Positions 55,080 to 63,710 of a stretch of 64,000 nt of DNA are shown piece after piece. A model generated the notes under the pieces. It made no database searches. It was not told where the DNA came from and was given only the letters and a program-made list of their open reading frames with translations. The stretch spans positions 1,984,001 through 2,048,000 of the forward strand of contig NZ_LT629788.1 of the NCBI RefSeq assembly GCF_900105805.1. The letters run 5' to 3'. The number at the start of each line of letters is the position of its first letter. Position 1 is the first letter of the stretch. The stretch comes from Pseudomonas moraviensis. Lineage in GTDB: Bacteria; Pseudomonadota; Gammaproteobacteria; Pseudomonadales; Pseudomonadaceae. A program made the position numbers and the translations under genes.

Positions 55080-56231
55080 ATGAGTGGATGCACATCGTCC
55101 CTGGCAATTCGCGAAAACCACGGCGAACGCGCGTCCACGCGGATCGTTTTCCTGATCACTGGCATCGTCATGTCGGCGTGGGCGCCGCTGGTTCCGCTGG
55201 TAAAAGCGCGCACCGGCCTGGACGAAGGTGGTCTGGGCCTGTTGTTGCTGGGCTTTGGCATCGGTTCGATCGTGGCCATGCCGTTCGCCGGTTACCTGAC
55301 CGCGCGATTTGGCTGCCGGCCGGTGATCATCGCTTCAACCCTGGTCTTGTGTGCGGTGCTGCCGATGCTGAGCCATCTGGCGTGGTTGCCCGGGCTGGCG
55401 CTCACCGTACTGTTGTTCGGCGCGAGCATGGGCATGCTCGATTGCGCGATCAATATCCAGTCGATCATCGTCGAAAAGAACAGCGGCGAAACCCTGCAAT
55501 CGGGTTTCCACGGGCTCTACAGCGTGGGCGGGATCGCCGGTGCTGGCGCGATGACGGCGATGCTCAGCCTCGGGCTCGATCCGCTGTTGGCGGTGTTGTG
55601 CCTGGTGGCGATCATCGTTGCCTCGCTGTACAAGGCTGCGCCGAACCTGTTGCCTTATGGCACCGAACGCGACGGGCCGATCTTCGCGATTCCGCGCGGA
55701 ATCGTCCTGCTACTGGGGATCCTCTGCTTCATCGTGTTCCTCACCGAAGGCGCAATGCTCGATTGGAGCGCGGTGTTTCTGGCTTCACAGCGCGATATGC
55801 CAGCGAGCTACGCAGGTTTGGGCTACGCCTGTTTCGCCGCGGCAATGACCCTCGGACGGCTGACCGGAGACGCGATTGTCAGACGACTGGGCGGCATTCG
55901 CGTGGTGACACTGGGCGGCATCTGCGCGGCAGTCGGCATGCTGGTTTCACTGGTGTTCGATGGCTGGCCGGCGTCATTGCTGGGCTACGCGCTGGTCGGC
56001 GCCGGATGCTCGAACATCGTCCCGGTATTATTCAGCGCCGCCGGTCGGCAACAGCGCATGCCGCAGCGCACGGCCATTCCGGCGATCATTTCCATGGGCT
56101 ACGCGGGGATTCTGATGGGGCCGGCGTTCATCGGCATGCTCGCCCATTTCAGTTCGCTGGTCTTCGCGCTGGGTGGCGTGGTGTTGCTGTTGCTGTTCGT
56201 CAGTTGCGCCGCGAGGTTTCTCAAGGCTTGA
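55080..56231 (+). CDS. MFS transporter (YbjJ-like)
   Basis: A 383-residue permease with about twelve membrane helices. SAWAPLVPLVKARTGLDEGGLGLLLLGFGIGSI at the N-terminus and an MGMLDCAINIQ helix are seen in the YbjJ-like group. It begins 15 bases after the Rieske gene and is likely co-transcribed. A TTG at 55065 is an alternative start. Its substrate may be a metabolite of the oxygenase route. Confidence 0.85.
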   Translation: MSGCTSSLAIRENHGERASTRIVFLITGIVMSAWAPLVPLVKARTGLDEGGLGLLLLGFGIGSIVAMPFAGYLTARFGCRPVIIASTLVLCAVLPMLSHLAWLPGLALTVLLFGASMGMLDCAINIQSIIVEKNSGETLQSGFHGLYSVGGIAGAGAMTAMLSLGLDPLLAVLCLVAIIVASLYKAAPNLLPYGTERDGPIFAIPRGIVLLLGILCFIVFLTEGAMLDWSAVFLASQRDMPASYAGLGYACFAAAMTLGRLTGDAIVRRLGGIRVVTLGGICAAVGMLVSLVFDGWPASLLGYALVGAGCSNIVPVLFSAAGRQQRMPQRTAIPAIISMGYAGILMGPAFIGMLAHFSSLVFALGGVVLLLLFVSCAARFLKA

Positions 56232-56499
56232 CGCGGCGCCCATTGGGGCGGATCGACAGTCTCTGAGGCCTGCGTCCTAACGTCGCAGCCTTCAGCTATT
56301 GGCAAATCCTGCACAAGCCTTAGAATCCCGCGCGCTCCTGCATTCGGCTGTCTTGTCGCAGACGCGAACTAGAGGGGCGGCCATGTCGTCCGACACCACA
56401 ACCCTGCCCGACCGGCAGACACTTGCCCAACACCTGTTCCAGCCTGGCAACCGCACGCGCAGAGGCGCACGTTGCGCTGTTCGATTTCTTGAGGTTTTT

Positions 56500-57810
56500 A
56501 TGTCTCCGCGTTTGCTGGCCATGGCGCTGGCGCCCCTGCTCGGGCTGTTCATTATTGCTCTGGGCAACGGTTTTCTTTCCTCCCTGACCACCCTTCGCCT
56601 GGACGCCGCCGGTGCCTCGGCGACAATGATCGGGATTGTTTCATCAGCCTACTTCATGGGCCTGACCCTGGGCGCGGTGTTCAATGACCGGCTGATCCTG
56701 CGCATCGGCCACATTCGCGCCTACGGCAGCTTCGCCTCACTGATTGCCGTGACGATCCTGATGCAGGGCTTGTTCTATCACACTTGGGGCTGGCTCGTCC
56801 TGCGCCTGATCAATGGCTGGGCCACGGTCGGGGTGTTTCTGGTGATCGAAAGCTGGCTGCTGCTGGCGGGTGACGAGAAGATTCGCGGACGCTTGCTCGC
56901 GCTGTACATGATCGTCCTCTATGGCGCCGGCGTTTTGGGCCAGGCCACGCTGGGAACCATCACCGGCATGAGCGACAGCGCGCCGTTCATGGTCGCCGGC
57001 ATGCTCGCTGCGCTGTCGGTGCTGCCGATCGTGATCCTGCCACGGGTGTCGCCGCTGCTCGATCAGGTCGAGCCGCTCAAGCCTCGACAACTGCTGGGCG
57101 TAACGCCGACCGGGCTGGTCGGCTGTTTCGGCTCGGGGGTGACCATCGCGGCGATCTACACCTTGCTGCCGCTGTATCTGCAACGCAGCGGTCTGGATGT
57201 CGGTGAAGTCGGCAGCATGATGGCCTGGACGATCCTCGGCGCGATGCTTCTGCAGTACCCGGTCGGCCGCTGGTCCGACCGCACGGATCGCTTGCAAGTG
57301 CTGACCCTGCTGGCGGTGGCGTGCACTGCGTTATCGCTGGTGATCGTGCTGATGCCGCTGTCCTCGACCATGCTCGCAGCGATGCTGTTTCTGCTCGGTG
57401 GCGGCGTGTTCGCGCTGTACCCGGTTGCCGTCAGCCACGCCGCCGACCGCGCCCCCGCCGAAGCGCTGGTGCCGATGATTCAGGGTTTGCTGCTGATCAA
57501 CTCGCTGGGCTCGGCCATCAGCCCGATGATGATCTCGCCGGTGATGAACTCGTTCGGCGCCAACGGCCTGTTCTGGGTATTCGCAATGGTCAATCTGTGC
57601 ATGGTCAGCTTTTTCTTCTGGCGCCGCGGCAAACGCCCGGTGCCGGCCAACCCTGCCCCCTTCGCAGCGGCAGCGACTTTTTCGCCGACGGGTGCAGAGT
57701 TACGGGTCACCGAGGATTTGCGCGTGGCAGCAGAGGAGCATCCGGCCATGGTCGATGCGATCAGCGGGGAATTGGTGACGCAGGCCGAGTCGAGTGCCGC
57801 TGGGAGTTGA
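56500..57810 (+). CDS. MFS transporter (YcaD-like)
   Basis: A 436-residue transporter with twelve membrane helices. The N-terminal LLGLFIIALGNGFLSSLTTLRLDAAGASATMIGIVSSAY is typical of the YcaD group. A hydrophilic C-terminal tail of about 55 residues follows the last helix. GAGG lies before ATG 56500; the frame continues upstream to 56299 but those codons have no protein character. Convergent with the small acidic protein gene. Confidence 0.85.
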   Translation: MSPRLLAMALAPLLGLFIIALGNGFLSSLTTLRLDAAGASATMIGIVSSAYFMGLTLGAVFNDRLILRIGHIRAYGSFASLIAVTILMQGLFYHTWGWLVLRLINGWATVGVFLVIESWLLLAGDEKIRGRLLALYMIVLYGAGVLGQATLGTITGMSDSAPFMVAGMLAALSVLPIVILPRVSPLLDQVEPLKPRQLLGVTPTGLVGCFGSGVTIAAIYTLLPLYLQRSGLDVGEVGSMMAWTILGAMLLQYPVGRWSDRTDRLQVLTLLAVACTALSLVIVLMPLSSTMLAAMLFLLGGGVFALYPVAVSHAADRAPAEALVPMIQGLLLINSLGSAISPMMISPVMNSFGANGLFWVFAMVNLCMVSFFFWRRGKRPVPANPAPFAAAATFSPTGAELRVTEDLRVAAEEHPAMVDAISGELVTQAESSAAGS

Positions 57811-57843
57811 AGAGTCAGACGTCGGGGAAACGCCTGACTCCTT
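57811..57843. terminator. Terminator between convergent genes
   Basis: GAGTCAG and CTGACTC (plus CG/CG pairs around one mismatch) form a hairpin with a 10-12 nt loop. It starts directly after the MFS stop and ends just before the stop of the minus-strand small gene. The convergent arrangement suggests a shared terminator. Confidence 0.6.
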
Positions 57844-57847
57844 GTGA

Positions 57848-57976
57848 TCAGCAACTCCCCGGCGGGATCCCGTCCTTGTTGAAGTCTTTCAAGCGCTCGC
57901 GCTCTTCTTCAGTGGAATGCGCAGGGGTCGGTTCATCGGGGAGATCTTCCGGCGCTTCGGTTTTTTCGTCAGTCAT
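57848..57976 (-). CDS. Small acidic protein of unknown function
   Basis: A 42-residue ORF too short for most gene finders. Start ATG 57976 has GAGG eight bases upstream. The protein is very acidic and Glu/Pro-rich (MTDEKTEAPEDLPDEP), then STEEERERLKDFNKDGIPPGSC. The closing NKDGIPPGSC-type motif is seen in small conserved Pseudomonas proteins. No function is known. It lies between native chromosomal genes, on the near side of the island edge. Confidence 0.6.
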   Translation of the reverse strand: MTDEKTEAPEDLPDEPTPAHSTEEERERLKDFNKDGIPPGSC

Positions 57977-58096
57977 GTGTCGGCCCTCGTCGTTGTCGTT
58001 GCTATTTCGGCATCGGCGAAGGGCTGGCAGTTCCGGATTTCGAACATCGCTCCACCCGAGGCGGAGAGAGCAAAAACAGGGAAGCGGAAATGCACA

Positions 58097-58128
58097 AAGG
58101 CCTGCGTCGCTTTCGCTCGCAGGCCCTT
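58097..58128 (-). terminator. Terminator of the former tRNA-Leu gene
   Basis: GGCCTGCG...CGCAGGCC forms a strong hairpin 10 bases after the tRNA 3' end on the minus strand. Reading minus, it is GGGCCTGCGAGCG-AAAG-CGACGCAGGCC with a T-rich tail. It remains from the original tRNA transcription unit. Confidence 0.7.
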
Positions 58129-58137
58129 GTTGAAAGA

Positions 58138-58195
58138 TGGTGCCCGAAGCCGGAATCGAACCGGCACGCCCTTACGAGCGGGGGATTTTAAGTCC
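58138..58195 (-). repeat. tRNA-Leu(TAA) 3' fragment, island attachment site
   Basis: Read on the minus strand, the 58 bases start at GGACTTAAAATCCCC (the 3' part of the anticodon arm, anticodon TAA), run through a variable arm and a T-arm (GCCGGTTCGATTCCGGC), and end in GGGCACCA. The 5' half of the gene is absent; the sequence changes to AT-rich DNA at about 58196. This is the classic mark of integration by a site-specific recombinase into a tRNA 3' end. The intact tRNA and the integrase should lie beyond the right edge. It is not a functional tRNA. Confidence 0.85.
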
Positions 58196-58411
58196 ATAAT
58201 TTTATCTATAAAAATCAGACAGTTAGCTCGATAAATTTTCCGCTTATTGCGATTTCCCACACCTTTTTTAATCAATACAATCAGGCGCTCAAAAAAAATT
58301 GCGGAACGCCACGCTATTGTCGCTCAGCCCAAATCGAGCTAAATGTTGGTGATCATATACCGGCTAAGAATAATGATTGCTGCCAGCGCCTACTCAGCTA
58401 AAATTTCTTGC
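58196..58411. other. AT-rich island edge without gene
   Basis: About 216 bases of markedly AT-rich sequence lie between the attachment fragment and the end of the defence gene. No ORF, insertion sequence or clear terminator hairpin was seen. Confidence 0.5.
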
Positions 58412-61400
58412 CTATTCAGCGTCATCCGCGCCTTCCACTTTCAGTTCGAGATCGCGTGCCTCGGCAATACCAATACTGACTAATCGACCAAGCGCGCGAT
58501 CAATTCTCGTGCGTAATGGATGTCCAGGATTTAGTAGCGCCGGCTCTTGGATGAACGCTGCTTCCAGCCATTTGACCACTTTGCGTCCAATACCACGGTC
58601 AACCCACAGCGCAGGTGCCTGAGTGCGATCAAACCATGCTTCAGTGGCGTCAAGCAGAAAGTCGAGATGGCGCGTGCGTGTCGCAACTAGGAGAAGATTC
58701 ATCGTGCACATTGCGACAAATGCCGTCGGCCCACCAGGCAGCAGCGGTCTAAGCGCTGGAAGGAGCGGGTCAAGGCGATCGAACAATACGGGTGGTAAAT
58801 AACTCTGCGTCCCGTTGAAAGGGTTGTAAGTATTTAACAATATCTTTGCGACGATTCCACCGCTCTGCATGTCAATCCGTGAGTTGGCCGGGTCATCGGC
58901 ATATCGCCACCTGTGGAGTGTCATCACGCGTTGTGCCAAACGGACACGTAAACCCGCTGGCCTTGCGGCTGGGCGCTGCGGATCATTGAAATAAAGAATG
59001 TCAGCCGAGTGGATGACAGTTTGCGCGACCTCGCTAAACGGCAAATCCGGCAGATCCGTCACAAGTTTCAGATCAGTTTCGAACGCTGCATCAGTAGCCT
59101 CGAGTAGGCGCTCAGCGAACAGCGCATAGTACTGAGTATTCCAATCGCCCGGATCGTGATCAATCTCAGTATCTAAGGGTAGACCTAGTCCGTTCATCCG
59201 AGCGGTCCAGTCGACATAAACTTCGACCACCTCCTGCCGCCAATCGATTGAACCCTTGCGCGCGGTCTGTACCATCGCCAGCCATTGCGCTGCCGCCTTA
59301 CTGTTGACGTGGATGACCGACGATGGCTCGACCTCCGCAGATTGGATCACGTTGTCTTCCTCAAACTCTGTCGGCGTGACGAGTCGAGAAACGTGGAGTC
59401 GCGAACTACGTCGCAGCAGCGGGTGTTCTTCTGGCCAAGCCGGCCATGCAGGTTCGGCCTCGCCATCCAGCCAGGCGATTTCGGCCGCTACCGCGCCATC
59501 AACCGCCGCTGTCCGCTCAGCGTCGAAGCGCGCATGCTCTGCCTCATCCTCCTCGTCGTAGCTCTTCCAGCGCCAAATCATGCTTGCGAACGCAGCGCGC
59601 ATGGCTGCCTTGAAGAGTTTGGGCTCAGTTTTCAGGACCCGACCGAGTCCGGCTGCGAATGCTGGCGCTGCGCTACGGTCCTCTCGCGTCGCTAGTTGAA
59701 TCAGGGAGTTCCGGTCCGTCTCTTTCCCCTTCCGCGCCCAAAGATGGATTAGAGTGAGGATGGCAATAGCCGGCCGATTGAAGCGCAGCATATCTTCTGA
59801 TCCGGAACCTCGGTCGGAATGCTCCTCAAGCGCGATGGCAACGACTTCGCGGACCCACCCCTCATTGGTGTCAAGTAGTCCGTCGTCTCCATCCCGAGCC
59901 ACTAGCAAGGCGGTCGTGATAAGGCGAGTTGATCGCGACCTGAGTGCATCGGTATCGGTATCGTCAGGAAGATCGCCGTCCGCATGTGCGACCTCATCGC
60001 GCGCCGTTGCGGCGTTGGCGTATTCACTGCCGCCGGCGATCGCGAGTTCGATGCTCGATTCAATCTCGGTTGAACGCATGAATGCTATCCGTTGTTTCTC
60101 CATCGCTTCGAGATGTGCAGCTTCGTCCGCAGGCGGTCGGTAGCTTAGTCTTCCGCCCCCGATGTCAGTCCAGTTCGATCGTTGCAGCATATTGTTGGTA
60201 ACCCGCGCAACGAACCGCGCGTCGCTCCAGTTCGAGTAGGATTGGATGGGCTCGAGGCTGGCGACAGCGTTACCCAACTGCTCGCGCAGACGGTTCGCCA
60301 CTGGATCGTCTCCCAGATAAAAGTGCACCACGTCGGACAAGGTTATGTGTCGAGACGGGCGACTCTTCAAGTCAGCAAGCCTGACCTTGTTGTTCGGCTC
60401 CTTCGCAATTGCGAACTGATCAATACGCAACCCAAGCTGATCATGATCTCGACGCATGCGGTCGGTGGCCAGCAGTTCCGGATCTGCGATCAACGGCGCA
60501 AGCGCATCGCGGGATACTTCCAAATGCGAAAGTAGCGTATCGACCGCAACTAGAACGTACGCCGCACAGCTCCCATCGGGACCGAAAATATCCGCGAGCA
60601 CTTCATCGACCGGGACACCATCATCGAGCCTTTGCTGGCTCCACGCTTCCAACGCCTTAAGCCCGGAGGCCGTCGCATAATCGCGGCATTGATCCCGCGA
60701 CCAGAGATAGCTGTCGGCATGGGGAAACACGCGGGGACTAGCGCCGAAAACGAGTTTAAAGCCTGGATCTTCGGTTGCATGCGAGTCAGTGCTGAATGCA
60801 ATCGCTTCCTTGACTAGTCTCCGGATCAGCTTTAATCCTTCGTTGGGCGCGGACTCCAAAAGATCGAGGAATGGGGGCTGCGCTGGCGAAGCCGGCAAGT
60901 ATTTGCTGTCGGCGAAAGTGAAGGCCTGCTCCATTATGCGGCCACGAAGACCACGCTGGTCATGTGTCTTAAGGAGGCTCGCTAACACGAGATCCGCCAG
61001 TTCGGCTGGCGCAACCGGCGCAATCACTTTCGAAAATTGCCGGATTGCATCGACTTTGTAGATGTCCCGTTCGCTGCCGACCTCCCTGAGATAGGCTTTG
61101 AGCTCATCAGGTGCGAACTTTCCGAGCAATAGAGCCGTTAGGCGAAGTTGCTCGATCATGCTACTTCGCGAGTCGCCCGCTATTCGTTTAGGGTATCGCT
61201 CTCCTGGGATCGTCACCGCGACATCGCGAATATCTAGCTGTCGCAGCCAACCGAACAGCATGACAGCCGTTTGATGGGCGAACATCTGAAGATGGCTGAG
61301 AAAATAGAGCTGAATTTTTACCAGCTCTATCACTGCGGAGATTGCTGATATCGATATCTCGGCCGAATGCGTCAGTATCCACCGCAGCACCACAATGGAA

Positions 61401-63583
61401 GAACCGGTGACGTCTGTCCGAAAGGAACGCGGCATATCGATCTTGGTAGAGTCCGACATCGTCATCAGGTCGGAAGTCGCAACGGTTTCGACCGCAGCAA
61501 TCGTTGTGCACAATTCAACGAGGAGGGCCGCACCGTCCGCAAGTAATTCGGTGCTGCACTTTTCGAGCAATTCGTATGTGACCTCTGAACGCGACAAAGC
61601 AAGGATCGCCTGACGCCGCCACGACCCATGCGCCTCTGGTACCGAGAGCTGCACGAGCAACTGGAGCCATCCGCGGCAGTCTGCATCCGACTCAAGCGCG
61701 AGGCGAGCGGCGAACTCGATACCACGGGCAACCCGCGGCGAGACCGGTACGCTAATGTCCAGAGCGTCCAATTGCTGTGGGTTCTCGGCGATATAACTGC
61801 CTATTGCCCAGTCGCGCAATACATCATGATAGAAGTCGAGCCGGTCGCGTCGTATCTCCCTGAGCGTCATAGTCTCAATCAAGTGTGAACGCGCTGCCGA
61901 ATCTTCGGAAACTTCAATCCCTCCTTCTCCCCTTAGGGCACTTGCGGCAAGCCCGGCTATCAACCGCTGCGCAGCGCGGGTGTCATGCGCAGGTGCGCCA
62001 TCCGCACTCTTCCACCAGAAATCAGCCATCGCAGCTTCGGTCCTGACCCCAGTAGAGCTAGGCACTTTGAGAAGCCGGGACAAACGGTAAAGATTTCGGG
62101 CTAGCCCAGCGGCTGGACACCTCGAGTCCAACAGCGATCGGAGATTCGGCGCTTGATCGACAAGTGTCGCAACTTCACCCTCCGATAGGGGCCCGACCTG
62201 AATCGAGTACGCCCCCCCCATTGCGGCAGTGATTTGATCGTCGAGCCAGCGTTCAATATCGATGTTGCCGCACGTGCGTGTTGTGACAATCACCTTGAAG
62301 CTTGGGATCGCGCTCGCTGCCCTCATGAGCTCAGCGATAGTGCGCTGGCGACCGGGATCGTCGAACATGTCCAGGCCATCGATGAAGAGGACCGCTCCGC
62401 CGCTTGCGGCCAGATCTGTCAGGAATTCGACAGCCGATCCTGGGATACCAAGACTGTTTGAAAACGGCAGCCAGCCCCCTGGAGGCGTTGAATCCCGGTC
62501 GAGGACGATGATCGGTGCCTGGCGCGAAACACGTTCAGCGAGATGGCGAAGAACCCAGGATTTACCGACGCCGGGATCCCCGCGGACCTCGACGAAACGA
62601 TGCACTTCGGGAGCCTCGTCGAACGCAGCGATTGCTTCTTGCCGCGGCAAGGTTACCCCCGCTACAGTCGTGCCAATATGAGCAAGCGTGTTCTGCACAA
62701 GCTCCGCGAGTTTAATGCGTGCCGGACCATATTCGCGGTCGCCAGCAAGCCGGAAACCTGCCTCGGCCAGATTGGCCCCTAAGGTTTTTCGGTCGACTTC
62801 ACCACCGGTAGTCCCGATCTTAATTGACAAGTCGACCAGCCGACTCCAAAGCGCTTCAGCACGATTAACGTCCTCGTCACTAAGCGCCATCCGTGCTAGC
62901 GCAAGTCCATAAGTCCGGGTGATTGGAGACGTCGCTTCAAAGTCAAACTCGAGAATTACTATCCGTCGTAATAGCCGCCAGATCACATCATCGTCATCGG
63001 GAACACCGCCGGCTACCAGATGTTTTCGCGTCGTCTCGACGAAGTCACGCATATCCTTGCTCGCGACGCCTTTAGTATCTAGCCGAGCAAAAAAGACCGT
63101 CGCGCTCTCCATCAAATGAGCCCACTTAAGCACATCTTGATAAGCGCCGGAAATTTTGCGGCTGGTCCGCTGCGTCGCGATTCCGAGAAGGTGTCGATCC
63201 GCCGAAACAGTACGTGCAACACTCCGCGCAATTTGGAAGGCGACTCCTTGATAGACGCTGTCGCCCGGCGAGAAAGTGATATCCCGCTTCGACTGAATTT
63301 CGAGGATGGCGTCGCCGTCTCGCCCCACGCCAGAAATGATTAGGTCATCAAGCTCAAACCCTTGCTCTGTGCCCTGAAATCGGACGCTGGCGACACGTGC
63401 GGTTGGCATACCTGGTGCACGATTACCCGTCAGCAGTGCGAGCAAGTAGAGGGCACCAAGTTCGCCCTCAATATAAGCGCCGGCCGGCCCTCGCGAGGCC
63501 GGGCTTGAGCCGTACTCCATTTCTATCCGAACTCCACGTCCATTATCGATAGCCAGGCGAATGGTCGCCCCTTCGGCAAGCAT
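58412..63583 (-). CDS. Avs-like antiviral STAND NTPase with N-terminal nuclease domain
   Basis: A 1723-residue protein. The N-terminal domain (about 24-215) has a PD-(D/E)xK nuclease core with LDD (79-80) and E95-I-Q-S-K99, resembling Cap4/DUF4297 dsDNA endonucleases. The NTPase (about 310-560) has Walker A GDPGVGKS (335-342), Walker B VLFIDGLD (398-405) and the sensor VTTRT (433-437). The remaining 1150 residues look helical and repeat-like, as in the target-sensing C-terminus of Avs proteins. Avs proteins bind phage terminase or portal, oligomerise and switch on the nuclease. The gene lies in an island and uses a wider codon range than its neighbours. The start is uncertain; ATG 63520 (Met22) also fits. 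The Avs type cannot be assigned by eye. Confidence 0.82.
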   Translation of the reverse strand: MLAEGATIRLAIDNGRGVRIEMEYGSSPASRGPAGAYIEGELGALYLLALLTGNRAPGMPTARVASVRFQGTEQGFELDDLIISGVGRDGDAILEIQSKRDITFSPGDSVYQGVAFQIARSVARTVSADRHLLGIATQRTSRKISGAYQDVLKWAHLMESATVFFARLDTKGVASKDMRDFVETTRKHLVAGGVPDDDDVIWRLLRRIVILEFDFEATSPITRTYGLALARMALSDEDVNRAEALWSRLVDLSIKIGTTGGEVDRKTLGANLAEAGFRLAGDREYGPARIKLAELVQNTLAHIGTTVAGVTLPRQEAIAAFDEAPEVHRFVEVRGDPGVGKSWVLRHLAERVSRQAPIIVLDRDSTPPGGWLPFSNSLGIPGSAVEFLTDLAASGGAVLFIDGLDMFDDPGRQRTIAELMRAASAIPSFKVIVTTRTCGNIDIERWLDDQITAAMGGAYSIQVGPLSEGEVATLVDQAPNLRSLLDSRCPAAGLARNLYRLSRLLKVPSSTGVRTEAAMADFWWKSADGAPAHDTRAAQRLIAGLAASALRGEGGIEVSEDSAARSHLIETMTLREIRRDRLDFYHDVLRDWAIGSYIAENPQQLDALDISVPVSPRVARGIEFAARLALESDADCRGWLQLLVQLSVPEAHGSWRRQAILALSRSEVTYELLEKCSTELLADGAALLVELCTTIAAVETVATSDLMTMSDSTKIDMPRSFRTDVTGSSIVVLRWILTHSAEISISAISAVIELVKIQLYFLSHLQMFAHQTAVMLFGWLRQLDIRDVAVTIPGERYPKRIAGDSRSSMIEQLRLTALLLGKFAPDELKAYLREVGSERDIYKVDAIRQFSKVIAPVAPAELADLVLASLLKTHDQRGLRGRIMEQAFTFADSKYLPASPAQPPFLDLLESAPNEGLKLIRRLVKEAIAFSTDSHATEDPGFKLVFGASPRVFPHADSYLWSRDQCRDYATASGLKALEAWSQQRLDDGVPVDEVLADIFGPDGSCAAYVLVAVDTLLSHLEVSRDALAPLIADPELLATDRMRRDHDQLGLRIDQFAIAKEPNNKVRLADLKSRPSRHITLSDVVHFYLGDDPVANRLREQLGNAVASLEPIQSYSNWSDARFVARVTNNMLQRSNWTDIGGGRLSYRPPADEAAHLEAMEKQRIAFMRSTEIESSIELAIAGGSEYANAATARDEVAHADGDLPDDTDTDALRSRSTRLITTALLVARDGDDGLLDTNEGWVREVVAIALEEHSDRGSGSEDMLRFNRPAIAILTLIHLWARKGKETDRNSLIQLATREDRSAAPAFAAGLGRVLKTEPKLFKAAMRAAFASMIWRWKSYDEEDEAEHARFDAERTAAVDGAVAAEIAWLDGEAEPAWPAWPEEHPLLRRSSRLHVSRLVTPTEFEEDNVIQSAEVEPSSVIHVNSKAAAQWLAMVQTARKGSIDWRQEVVEVYVDWTARMNGLGLPLDTEIDHDPGDWNTQYYALFAERLLEATDAAFETDLKLVTDLPDLPFSEVAQTVIHSADILYFNDPQRPAARPAGLRVRLAQRVMTLHRWRYADDPANSRIDMQSGGIVAKILLNTYNPFNGTQSYLPPVLFDRLDPLLPALRPLLPGGPTAFVAMCTMNLLLVATRTRHLDFLLDATEAWFDRTQAPALWVDRGIGRKVVKWLEAAFIQEPALLNPGHPLRTRIDRALGRLVSIGIAEARDLELKVEGADDAE

Positions 63584-63710
63584 ACCCTATGTTCAAACTC
63601 TGAACGGACCGCAACTGAGGCAATTTTGATATTATTGGCGAAAAGAGGAATATGCGACGTACTGCATATCACCCTCCTACCCAACCCAGTCATCCACCTG
63701 GTTTTTACCT
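63584..63710. other. Intergenic AT-rich spacer in the defence island
   Basis: A 127-base spacer between two minus-strand genes. It probably holds the promoter or ribosome-binding region of the Avs-like gene. No clear -10/-35 pair was identified; the ATAGGG before the start is a weak Shine-Dalgarno. Confidence 0.4.

Noticed and set aside
58138..58195. Functional tRNA-Leu gene
   Set aside because: Only the 3' half from the anticodon arm is present; the acceptor 5' strand and D-arm are missing.
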